From: Alkalispirochaeta americana
GTDB lineage: Bacteria; Spirochaetota; Spirochaetia; DSM-27196; Alkalispirochaetaceae
Direction of reading: 5' to 3'
Assembly (NCBI RefSeq): GCF_900156105.1
Contig: NZ_FTMS01000002.1
Location: 62,001 to 126,000 of the forward strand
Length of the DNA: 64,000 nucleotides
Shown here piece by piece: positions 44,473-52,662 of the stretch; position 1 is the first letter of the stretch; each line of letters opens with the position of its first letter. The notes under the pieces are model-generated. The model saw nothing but the letters and a program-made list of their open reading frames with translations, was not told the origin of the DNA and made no database searches. A program made the position numbers and the translations under genes.

Positions 44473-45790
44473 AGTATACAGCAGGATTGAATCAATCGTC
44501 GGAAACGTCATCTCCGTGAAAGCCGAGGGCGTGCGCTACGGTGAGTTGGCGATGGTCTCCACCCGCTACGGGGAATCTCTCGCTGAGGTTATCCGGATGC
44601 GCGGTGACGAGGTAAGCCTCCAGGTCTACGCGGGAGGTCGGGGGATCTCCACGGGTGACGAGGTCCGTTTTACGGGTCATCCCATGCAGGTTTCTTTCTC
44701 GGACAACCTTCTGGGACGTGTTTTTAACGGTTCGGGTCAGCCTCGGGATAACGGTCCTGAGCTGACCGAGGGACTGATCGAGATCGGGGGGCCTTCGGTG
44801 AACCCGGCAAAGCGAATTATCCCCAGGAACATGATCCGAACAGGTATCCCCATGATCGATCTCTTCAACACCCTGGTGGAGAGTCAGAAGCTGCCGATCT
44901 TCAGTGTCTCCGGTGAGCCCTACAACCCGCTCCTGGCGCGAATCGCCATGCAGGCCGAGGTCGATGTGATTATTCTGGGAGGGATCGGTCTCAAGTACGA
45001 TGACTACCTCTTTTTCAGGGATACCCTGGAAGAGGGCGGAGCCCTCTCGAGAACGATCTTCTTTGTTCATACCGCCAGCGATCCCATCGTTGAGGCCTTG
45101 CTGGTTCCCGATGTGAGCCTGGCCGTAGCCGAGAAGTTTGCCCTGAAGGGAAAACGGGTTCTGGTGCTCCTTACGGATATGACCAACTTCGCCGACGCCA
45201 TGAAAGAGATCGCCATCACCCAGGAACAGGTTCCCTCCAACCGGGGATACCCGGGGGATCTCTACAGTCAGCTGGCGGCGCGCTACGAGAAGGCTGTAGA
45301 CTTCGAGGGCGCCGGTTCGATCACCATTCTGGGGGTCACCTCGATGCCGGGCGACGATGTAACTCACCCCGTTCCCGACAACACCGGTTACATCACCGAG
45401 GGGCAGTACTATCTGAGAAACGGACGGATCGAGCCCTTTGGATCGCTTTCCAGGCTCAAGCAGCTGGTGAACGACAATACTCGCGATGACCACCGTGCGC
45501 TCATGGACGGCATGATCAAGCTCTATGCAAACTACAAGGAAAGCCAGGAGAAGAAGTCCATGGGATTTCACATGTCTTCCTGGGACGATAAGCTCCTGAA
45601 GTTCGGCGAGATCTTCGAGCGCACCATGATGGACCTTTCGGTGAACATTCCCCTGGAAGAGGCGCTGGATCGAGGGTGGGACATTCTTGCCCAGTGCTTT
45701 GAGCCCCAGGAGACGGGGTTGAAAACAGAGCTGATCAAGAAGTTCTGGCCGGCTGACAGCGCCGGTTCGGCCCGGGAGGCGACAGCCTGA
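44465..45790 (+). CDS. atpB: V-type ATPase subunit B
   Basis: The non-catalytic nucleotide-site subunit, 441 residues. Key blocks are [35 protein letters not shown], and [14 protein letters not shown], a degenerate P-loop without the GKT that is normal for B subunits. [20 protein letters not shown] carries the arginine-finger-side region. The ATG at 44465 ([10 protein letters not shown]) overlaps the atpA stop by 8 bp; an earlier in-frame ATG adds residues unlike the family. Confidence 0.97.
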   Translation: MRKVYSRIESIVGNVISVKAEGVRYGELAMVSTRYGESLAEVIRMRGDEVSLQVYAGGRGISTGDEVRFTGHPMQVSFSDNLLGRVFNGSGQPRDNGPELTEGLIEIGGPSVNPAKRIIPRNMIRTGIPMIDLFNTLVESQKLPIFSVSGEPYNPLLARIAMQAEVDVIILGGIGLKYDDYLFFRDTLEEGGALSRTIFFVHTASDPIVEALLVPDVSLAVAEKFALKGKRVLVLLTDMTNFADAMKEIAITQEQVPSNRGYPGDLYSQLAARYEKAVDFEGAGSITILGVTSMPGDDVTHPVPDNTGYITEGQYYLRNGRIEPFGSLSRLKQLVNDNTRDDHRALMDGMIKLYANYKESQEKKSMGFHMSSWDDKLLKFGEIFERTMMDLSVNIPLEEALDRGWDILAQCFEPQETGLKTELIKKFWPADSAGSAREATA

Positions 45791-46383
45791 TGGTCAAGCT
45801 GACCAAAAACGAACTGAAGAAACAAAAGGACGCGCTCAAGCGGTTTCAACGCTATCTGCCGACGCTGCAGTTGAAGAAGCAGCAGCTCCAGATGGTAATC
45901 CGCCAGGCTGAGCAGGAATACGACGTCCTGGTCCGGGAGAAAGAACAGATCCGGAAAGATCTGGATCGTTGGGTAGGAGTCTACGCTGACGGTCTGGATC
46001 TTACTCCCTACGCGGAGGTAGAACGGATCGAGACCTCCCAGGGGAATATCGCGGGAATCGATATTCCGGTTTTTGAGGATCTGCAGTTTGTTGACCGGCG
46101 TTGGGATCTTGTCACGACGCCGCTGTGGGTTGATCAGGGAGTCAAAATGCTTCGTTCCATGCTGGAGGTGGAGGCGAAGCTCCTTCTTCTCAAGGAACAG
46201 TTGCGGCTCTTGAGCGAAGAACTTCGAACAACCACACAACGGGTGAACCTCTTTGAAAAGGTAAAGATTCCCGAGACCAAGGATAATATCCGGATGATCC
46301 AGATTTACCTTGGGGATCAGCAAACTGCTGCCGTTGTTCGCGGCAAGATTGCAAAGCGCAATCTTCTAAAGGCGGCATCATGA
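45790..46383 (+). CDS. atpD: V-type ATPase subunit D
   Basis: The central rotor shaft, 197 residues. The N-terminal helix (VKLTKNELKKQKDALKRFQR) and the C-terminal helix (TTTQRVNLFEKVKIPETKDN) form the antiparallel coiled coil that turns inside the A3B3 head. The start shares a base with the atpB stop (TGATG), and the stop overlaps the atpI start (ATGA). Confidence 0.95.
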   Translation: MVKLTKNELKKQKDALKRFQRYLPTLQLKKQQLQMVIRQAEQEYDVLVREKEQIRKDLDRWVGVYADGLDLTPYAEVERIETSQGNIAGIDIPVFEDLQFVDRRWDLVTTPLWVDQGVKMLRSMLEVEAKLLLLKEQLRLLSEELRTTTQRVNLFEKVKIPETKDNIRMIQIYLGDQQTAAVVRGKIAKRNLLKAAS

Positions 46384-48230
46384 TAACACAGATGAAGAAG
46401 ATCTCCGTTATAACGATTCGCTCTGCCCGCACGGAAACACTCCAGGCCTTGCGTGACCTCGGAGTGGTTCATGTCTTTACAGATCGAACCGACGTCGATT
46501 CCGGAGATCAGCTGAGAGAACAGAAAAATCATATCGATCGTGCCATCTCGATCATCCCGTCGCCGGAGGCCAGGCCCAAAGCGGCTGAGGCTCTTCACCA
46601 GGGAGATGCGGCGGTGGACCCTGCCCTGGATATTGCCCAGGAACTGATTGAATCTGCAGACCGGCGGGCTCAACTGGAAGACGAGCAGGATCGTCTTCAG
46701 CGGGAACTTGAGCGCCTGGAGCCGTGGGGAGAGCTGGATCCCCAGGTCTTTGCAGATTTGCGGGACCGGGGAGTGGAGGTGCGCCTTTTCGAGGCTCCTG
46801 CCGATAAAGCCCGGGAAATTCTTTCGGAGCTGCCCAACGTCACGGTGTTGAGTCAGAACAAGCGCCTTGTGCGGGCTGTAGCCGTCGCTCTCGGGTCGGA
46901 CCGCTTTCCTGAAGGCCTGGCCGGGGTGCCGCTTCCTGATCGCTCCACTGGGGAGATCAGGGAAGCCCTGACCGAGCTGGATCGGGAGATGGCGGAGATC
47001 GATGCTGAAGCGGAAGCCCGTCAGAAGGATCTTCCTCTCCTGCTGGCTGCTCAGGAGCAACTGGAGCAGGATCTCGAGTTTGCCCGGGTGGCCCAGACCA
47101 TGGAACACGATCGGGCCCTGGAGTGGATTACCGGTTTTGTCCCCTTCGATCAGGTCGATGCGGTCACATCTGCGGCCAAGGAGAATGGCTGGGGAGTAGT
47201 GGTGCGTGATCCCTCGAAGGACGAGCACGTTCCCACGCAGTTGCGAAATCCCAAGCCTGTCCGGATTATCCAGCCCGTCTTTGACCTGCTGGGGACCGTT
47301 CCCGGATATCGCGAGCTGGATATTTCCTTCTTTTTTCTCCTGTTCTTCGTGGTCTTTTTCGCGATGATCATCGGGGATGCCGGGTACGGAGCTATCCTTC
47401 TGGGAGGGACGATCTATACTGCGCTGAAGGCGCGTGCTGCCGGACGGCCTCTTGGGAACGGTTCGATCCTTATGATCGTCCTGAGTTCTGCCACGGTGGT
47501 CTGGGGGGCGATTACCGGCAACTGGTTCGGCTATGCTCCCTTCAACAACCTGCCGGTGTTCCGTTCTCTTGTTATCCCTGGCATCTCGATCGATAGCGAG
47601 ACCAGTACAGAGATGATCCAGTATATGTGTTTCATCATCGGAACGGTGCATCTCTCGATAGCTCATATCTGGAAGTTCCTTCGTGGACTCCGGGAGCGCC
47701 CGCGTATTGCTGCTCTGGCGCAACTGGGCTGGCTCTCCATGGTGCTGGGGCTCTACTACCTGGTGTTGCAGCTGGTGATCGATCCCGAGAAATACCCCAT
47801 GCCCGATTTTGCGCTCCCTCTCATAGCGGGAGGACTCGCTGCGGTCATCATCTTCGGGGAGCAGCAGGAGGGCAAGGGTTTTCTGTCAGGAGTAGGGCGG
47901 GGAGTCGCTGGAATCATTACTACCATACTTGATAGTATCAGCGCATTCTCGGATATCATTTCCTACATCCGGCTCTTTGCAGTAGGACTGGCAACGCTGG
48001 CAATAGCCGAAGCGTTCAACAGCATGGCAGGAGGAGTCGCGGAAGGTCTTGGCGGTGTCGGCGGCATCGTAGCTGCTGTGCTGATATTGTTCCTGGGACA
48101 CACCCTGAACCTGGCTATGGGGGCTCTCTCTGTGGTCGTTCACGGTGTACGGTTGAATATGCTCGAGTTTTCCGGGCATTTAGGAATGGAATGGACCGGG
48201 GTGGAGTACACCCCGTTCAAAACGCGTTAG
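46380..48230 (+). CDS. atpI: V-type ATPase membrane subunit I (subunit a)
   Basis: The stator membrane subunit forming the ion half-channels, 616 residues. The N-terminal half (1-310) is soluble with coiled coil and binds the stalks. The C-terminal half has about eight membrane helices starting at FFFLLFFVVFFAMIIGD. The helix AFSDIISYIRLFAVGLATLA carries the essential arginine (SYIRLFAVGL). GHTLNLAMGALSVVVHGVRL is the conserved last-helix block. It is coupled upstream by ATGA and is followed by atpK after 27 bp. Confidence 0.96.
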   Translation: MITQMKKISVITIRSARTETLQALRDLGVVHVFTDRTDVDSGDQLREQKNHIDRAISIIPSPEARPKAAEALHQGDAAVDPALDIAQELIESADRRAQLEDEQDRLQRELERLEPWGELDPQVFADLRDRGVEVRLFEAPADKAREILSELPNVTVLSQNKRLVRAVAVALGSDRFPEGLAGVPLPDRSTGEIREALTELDREMAEIDAEAEARQKDLPLLLAAQEQLEQDLEFARVAQTMEHDRALEWITGFVPFDQVDAVTSAAKENGWGVVVRDPSKDEHVPTQLRNPKPVRIIQPVFDLLGTVPGYRELDISFFFLLFFVVFFAMIIGDAGYGAILLGGTIYTALKARAAGRPLGNGSILMIVLSSATVVWGAITGNWFGYAPFNNLPVFRSLVIPGISIDSETSTEMIQYMCFIIGTVHLSIAHIWKFLRGLRERPRIAALAQLGWLSMVLGLYYLVLQLVIDPEKYPMPDFALPLIAGGLAAVIIFGEQQEGKGFLSGVGRGVAGIITTILDSISAFSDIISYIRLFAVGLATLAIAEAFNSMAGGVAEGLGGVGGIVAAVLILFLGHTLNLAMGALSVVVHGVRLNMLEFSGHLGMEWTGVEYTPFKTR

Positions 48231-48257
48231 GATTCATTCAACAAGGAGATGTGACGC

Positions 48258-48692
48258 ATGAATATTGGTGAAATTGGAGTCGGATCGGCTCTTGCCTTTG
48301 CAGCGATGGGTTCCGCCCTGGGTGCAGGAACGGCGGGTATGGCAGCTGTTGGAGCGTGGAAAAAGGCCTTCATTCAGAACAAGCCTGCTCCCTTTCTTTT
48401 GATCGCCTTCGTTGGTGCACCGCTCACGCAGACGATCTACGGTCTCATCCTCATGAACGCTTTGGCAGCAGCTGCAGCGGCGGGGGCGGATCCGTGGTTG
48501 CTCATCGGCGCGGGTATTCCCGGTGGTATCGCCATGGGATTCTCTGCCTGGTACCAGGGAAAGGCTGGTGCTGTTGCTTCCGATGCCCTGGCTGAAACCG
48601 GCAAAGGTTTCGGTAACTACCTGCTTGTCCTTGGTTTGGTAGAGACTGTGGCGCTTTTTGTCATGGTTTTTATGCTCGGGCTCGTGGGCTAA
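48258..48692 (+). CDS. atpK: V-type ATPase proteolipid subunit K (c-ring)
   Basis: The rotor-ring subunit, 144 residues with four membrane helices arising from a duplicated hairpin. The ion-carrying Glu129 lies in LGLVETVALF. Thr57 and Gln58 (PLTQTIYG) and Gln100 (WYQGKAGA) line up by eye with the Na+ ligands T64, Q65 and Q110 of Enterococcus hirae NtpK, with E129 matching E139. This suggests a Na+-coupled enzyme. The first hairpin has no carboxylate, as in other K subunits. AAGGAG precedes the ATG. It is the last gene of the operon; a terminator follows. Confidence 0.95.
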   Translation: MNIGEIGVGSALAFAAMGSALGAGTAGMAAVGAWKKAFIQNKPAPFLLIAFVGAPLTQTIYGLILMNALAAAAAAGADPWLLIGAGIPGGIAMGFSAWYQGKAGAVASDALAETGKGFGNYLLVLGLVETVALFVMVFMLGLVG

Positions 48693-48711
48693 CGAACGAA
48701 GACCACCCCTG

Positions 48712-48763
48712 GGGGATGGATCGGAGGCTGTGCTGATCCGTCCCCTTCTGTTCTCTCTCTTTT
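48712..48763 (+). terminator. Terminator of the V-ATPase operon
   Basis: GGGGATGGATC (48712-48722) pairs with GATCCGTCCCC (48735-48745) over 11 bp with one G-T wobble, followed by an 18-nt T- and C-rich run ending TTTT. Confidence 0.8.
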
Positions 48764-48780
48764 CTGCCGATATACCCTGT

Positions 48781-49713
48781 ATGAGGATCGTTTCTCTCGT
48801 GAATGCCGGAATGGGTCAGGCTGTCTCCTGGAGCAGCAGGCGATCCCCTGGGACGTCAATTATCCTGTTTTTTCTGTTCCTGGGGGTCTTTTCCTTCCCT
48901 GCAGTTTCTGAAGAGCATGGCAGGCCGCCCTGGGTTCTCTACGAAATCGCCGAGCGCTATTACCGAAGCAGATCCTATGCCCGGGCGCTGGAGCATTACG
49001 GGCAGGCCCTGGCCAAACACCCCCTCTTTCCGGAAGCCCACGCAGGAATTGCCCGGGTTCATCAAGCGGCGGGCGACCGGGATCTGGCTATACGCTCTTT
49101 CCGGCAGGCTCTGGAGATGAGCCGCCATCTTTCGATCCCGGAAGAACACATACGTCTCCGTTTGGAACTGGTCGAAATATACAGCTATCTCGACGGAGAA
49201 GAGGCCCGTCTTCTTCGGGAGGAGCAGCTCCTGGACATCCTTCGGGACGATCCGGTATTCTCCCGCACGATCGACGAGGGTCAGCGTGACGCCATGAGAA
49301 ATCTTCTGTATCGAAGTGGTCTTGACCGGGTTCTTGTGCTCTACCGGCTCCACCACCCCCAGGTCTCGGAGGCGCACCGACTGCGGGGGGCGGACCTTCT
49401 GGAGTCATCGCAGCCGGGGGATATCGATCTGGCTGTGGAGCATCTCCTGTTTGCCGCTGTTATTGTGGCCAGCAGGGCCGTGGATGCAATTATCGATCGA
49501 CGGTATGATTTTGAGTTCACCACGCTGAAGCAATTTTTCCTGGTGGCGCAGGCCTATCCCGAAGTAGAGGGTTTTCTTGAAACCTCGAAATTCCGCGAGA
49601 TTCTCTCGCTTCTGGCTGAATCCCTGGATGCATCGAGTGATTCCCGAGGAGCCGAGTCTGCCCGGTCTTTGAGGGCAGCTCTACAGGATCTACAGGCCCT
49701 GCAGGCTCTATAG
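48781..49713 (+). CDS. Exported TPR-like protein
   Basis: A 310-residue protein. A hydrophobic signal (TSIILFFLFLGVFSF, with PAVSEE as a likely cleavage site) follows an unusually long n-region of about 26 residues. The mature part begins with TPR helices: YEIAERYYRSRSYARALEHY, LAKHPLFPEAHAGIARVHQA and GDRDLAIRSFRQALEM. The rest is helical and not recognised. A periplasmic scaffold role is inferred. ATG 48781 has no clear Shine-Dalgarno; the ATG at residue 11 would give a shorter n-region. The C-terminus (ALQDLQALQAL) is encoded within a direct repeat. Nothing links it to the ATPase, whose terminator lies just upstream. Confidence 0.75.
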   Translation: MRIVSLVNAGMGQAVSWSSRRSPGTSIILFFLFLGVFSFPAVSEEHGRPPWVLYEIAERYYRSRSYARALEHYGQALAKHPLFPEAHAGIARVHQAAGDRDLAIRSFRQALEMSRHLSIPEEHIRLRLELVEIYSYLDGEEARLLREEQLLDILRDDPVFSRTIDEGQRDAMRNLLYRSGLDRVLVLYRLHHPQVSEAHRLRGADLLESSQPGDIDLAVEHLLFAAVIVASRAVDAIIDRRYDFEFTTLKQFFLVAQAYPEVEGFLETSKFREILSLLAESLDASSDSRGAESARSLRAALQDLQALQAL

Positions 49714-49723
49714 GATCTACAGG
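49679..49723 (+). repeat. 18-bp direct repeat across the 3' end of the TPR gene
   Basis: CTCTACAGGATCTACAGG (49679-49696) recurs at 49706-49723 with one change (CTCTATAGG...), a period of 27 bp. The second copy contains the stop codon TAG of the TPR gene, made by the C-to-T difference at 49711. Confidence 0.75.
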
Positions 49724-49806
49724 ATTTGTGCGGACTCAAGATCCGCAAGATTACCCGTCCTAATTGCCATGACCTCCTCCATGGGGTAGGTTTACTGTTA
49801 ACGATT

Positions 49807-52662
49807 ATGAACAGGATCTTTGTAAAAGGCGCGCGGGAACACAACCTCAAAAATATCGACGTTTCCCTTCCCAGGGATTCTCTCATCGTAGTGTCGGGCA
49901 TGAGTGGCTCGGGCAAGTCTTCGCTGGCTTTTGACACGATTTTTGCCGAGGGGCAACGGCGCTATGTGGAGTCCCTCTCGGCCTATGCCCGGCAATTTCT
50001 GGGACGAATGGACAAGCCCGAGGTAGATTACATTGAGGGGTTGTCGCCGGCCATCTCTATTGAGCAAAAGACAACAAACCGGAACCCTCGGTCAACGGTG
50101 GGAACAGTAACGGAGATCTGGGACTATTATCGACTTCTCTTTGCCCGCATCGGCATCCCCCATGATCCTCGAAGCGGGAAACGGGTAGAGAAGCAAACCG
50201 TTGACGAGATCATTGATCGTATTCTGGCGTTGCCCCAGGAAACCCGCCTTGTAATTCTTGCTCCGGTTGTGCGAGGGCGTAAAGGCATCCACCAGCGGGT
50301 CCTCGACGATGCGCGCCGAAGTGGTTTTATCAGGGTCCGCATTGATGGGGAGATCATCTCCCTCGATGAGGATATTCAGCTGGATAAAAAGCGGGCTCAC
50401 TCAATTGAAATCGTGGTTGATCGGGTAAAGATACGCCCCGAACAGCGGGAGCGGATTGTGGAATCCCTGGAATCGGCTCTGGATGCGGCCGGGGGAACGG
50501 TGATTATTCTCTATGAAGATGAGGAAGGGCAAAATCATGAGAAGTCTTTCTCGCAACACTACGCCTATCCCGACAGCACCGTAACCTTTCCCGAACTGGA
50601 ACCGCGACTCTTCTCTTTTAACAGCCCCTTCGGAGCCTGTGAAGCCTGTTCCGGTCTGGGGGTAACGAAAGAGTTTGATCCTGATCTCATTATGCCTGAC
50701 AAAAGTCTCTCCTTCGATGAGCATGGGATAAAACCCTATAATCCGAAGGCCCGCTGGTACCGTACCCGCTTTCAGGCTCTGGCCGAGGTATTGGGGTTCT
50801 ACCTGAACCAGCCCCTGGAGACGATTCCACCGGAGATCATGGAGCAGATTCTCTACGGCACTACGGAACGCCTGCGCTATACCTACGAGAAACCTGGTGA
50901 CGAAGGGAGTGTCGAATATCACCGCCAGTTCCCGGGGATTATTCCCGACCTGGAACGCCGCTACCGGGAAACAGCATCCACACAGATGCGCGAGTGGTTC
51001 GAGTCCTTTATGACCGAGCGGATCTGTCACGAATGCCATGGTCAGCGGTTGCGGCCGGAGTCCCTGGCGGTACTGGTTAACAGAAAGAGCATTCAGCAGA
51101 TTGCGGCGCTCTCCGTGACGGAGGCGATCGACTTCTTTGATTCCCTGGAACTCACAGAAAACGAAAGCAAGATCTCTGCCGAGATTCTGAAGGAGATCCG
51201 GGCGCGGTTGTCCTTCATGCAAAGTGTGGGGCTGGAGTACCTCACCCTGGATCGAAACGCGGCAACCCTCTCGGGAGGTGAGGCTCAGCGTATTCGCCTG
51301 GCGACGCAGATCGGGTCGCAACTTATGGGAGTGCTCTATGTTCTCGATGAACCCACCATCGGCCTTCACCAACGCGATAATGAACGCCTTCTCAAAACTC
51401 TCCTGCACCTGCGTGATCTTGGAAATACGCTTTTGGTGGTGGAGCACGACGAACAGACCCTTCTTGCCGCAGATCACGTTGTTGACCTGGGTCCCGGCGC
51501 CGGAGTTCACGGCGGTGAAATCGTGGCAGAGGGGACTCCTCGGGAGCTCATGGATAATCCCCGCAGCGTCACAGGACCATACCTCTCGGGAGCAAAGAGT
51601 CTGGCCGTCCCGGAAGAACGTCGTCCGGGAACGGGGGGCGTAATCCGCATAGGAGGAGCCCGGGAACACAACCTTCAGGGAATCTCGGCAGAATTTCTTT
51701 TAGGAGCGATGAACGTCATCACCGGAGTTTCAGGATCCGGAAAGAGCACGCTTCTCTCGGACATTCTTTGTCCTGCCCTGCAGAACCGTGTGAACCGGCG
51801 GGGCGGACAGCATCGGGAAGGGGCCTACGAGAGCCTGGAGGGCTGGGAGGAGATCGACAAGATCATCGATATCGATCAGAGCCCCATTGGCCGGACTCCC
51901 CGTTCCAACCCCGCCACCTACGTGGGGCTCTTTACCCCGATCAGAGAACTCTTTGCAGAATTACCCGAGAGCAAGGCGCGGGGCTACAAGGCCGGGCGGT
52001 TTTCCTTCAATGTCAAAGGTGGTCGCTGTGAGCATTGCCAGGGGGCGGGAACGATCAAGATCGAGATGCATTTTCTCCCCGATGTCTATGTCACCTGCGA
52101 TGTATGTCACGGAAAACGCTTTACCCGGGAAACCCTGGACATCCGGTACAAGGGAAAAAATATCCATGATGTGCTGGAAATGACCATTGACGAGGGGCGT
52201 GATTTTTTCTCGGCAATTCCCCAGATCAAACGGCGTTTGGATACCCTCTGTGACGTTGGCCTTGATTATATCAAACTTGGCCAAAGCGCGCTCACTCTGT
52301 CCGGGGGAGAAGCCCAGCGGGTGAAGCTTTCCCTGGAACTGAGCAAGCGAAGTACCGGAAAAACGCTCTATATTCTGGATGAACCCACCACGGGCCTCCA
52401 TTTTGCCGATGTGGAAAAGCTTCTGGAAGTGCTGAATCTCCTGATTGATAAAGGAAACACCGTAATTCTGATCGAGCATAATCTGGACGTCATTCTTCAG
52501 GCCGATCACCTGATCGACTTGGGCCCGGAAGGAGGAAACCGGGGAGGCCAGGTGGTTGCCACGGGAACCCCCGAAGAAGTCTCCAGAAAGGGCGGTTCTC
52601 ACACAGGCCGGTTCATCGCCGAGGCCCTGGCTCGTCGGGAACAGGGGAAGCTTGTCTCCTGA
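49807..52662 (+). CDS. uvrA: Excinuclease ABC subunit A
   Basis: The damage-recognition ATPase of nucleotide excision repair, 951 residues. There are two ABC modules: the first P-loop GMSGSGKSS (near 31-39) and signature TLSGGEAQRIRLA, and the second P-loop GVSGSGKST (near 640-648) and TLSGGEAQRVKLS. The C-terminal zinc finger has CEHCQGAG and CDVCHGKRF (about 741-770). The first zinc site is only partly kept: the CEAC pair is present, but I do not see the other CxxC. The start MNRIFVKGAREHNLKNIDV is canonical. No Shine-Dalgarno; TACTGT lies 8 nt before the ATG. The stop overlaps the lptD start (TGATG). Confidence 0.97.
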   Translation: MNRIFVKGAREHNLKNIDVSLPRDSLIVVSGMSGSGKSSLAFDTIFAEGQRRYVESLSAYARQFLGRMDKPEVDYIEGLSPAISIEQKTTNRNPRSTVGTVTEIWDYYRLLFARIGIPHDPRSGKRVEKQTVDEIIDRILALPQETRLVILAPVVRGRKGIHQRVLDDARRSGFIRVRIDGEIISLDEDIQLDKKRAHSIEIVVDRVKIRPEQRERIVESLESALDAAGGTVIILYEDEEGQNHEKSFSQHYAYPDSTVTFPELEPRLFSFNSPFGACEACSGLGVTKEFDPDLIMPDKSLSFDEHGIKPYNPKARWYRTRFQALAEVLGFYLNQPLETIPPEIMEQILYGTTERLRYTYEKPGDEGSVEYHRQFPGIIPDLERRYRETASTQMREWFESFMTERICHECHGQRLRPESLAVLVNRKSIQQIAALSVTEAIDFFDSLELTENESKISAEILKEIRARLSFMQSVGLEYLTLDRNAATLSGGEAQRIRLATQIGSQLMGVLYVLDEPTIGLHQRDNERLLKTLLHLRDLGNTLLVVEHDEQTLLAADHVVDLGPGAGVHGGEIVAEGTPRELMDNPRSVTGPYLSGAKSLAVPEERRPGTGGVIRIGGAREHNLQGISAEFLLGAMNVITGVSGSGKSTLLSDILCPALQNRVNRRGGQHREGAYESLEGWEEIDKIIDIDQSPIGRTPRSNPATYVGLFTPIRELFAELPESKARGYKAGRFSFNVKGGRCEHCQGAGTIKIEMHFLPDVYVTCDVCHGKRFTRETLDIRYKGKNIHDVLEMTIDEGRDFFSAIPQIKRRLDTLCDVGLDYIKLGQSALTLSGGEAQRVKLSLELSKRSTGKTLYILDEPTTGLHFADVEKLLEVLNLLIDKGNTVILIEHNLDVILQADHLIDLGPEGGNRGGQVVATGTPEEVSRKGGSHTGRFIAEALARREQGKLVS

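Noticed and set aside
44492-45571. 359-codon minus-strand frame opposite atpB
   Set aside because: A GC-rich antisense shadow; the plus strand encodes a clear V-ATPase B subunit.
46317-47723. 468-codon minus-strand frame opposite atpI
   Set aside because: Composition and content look like antisense shadow; atpI on the plus strand has clear membrane helices and the essential arginine.
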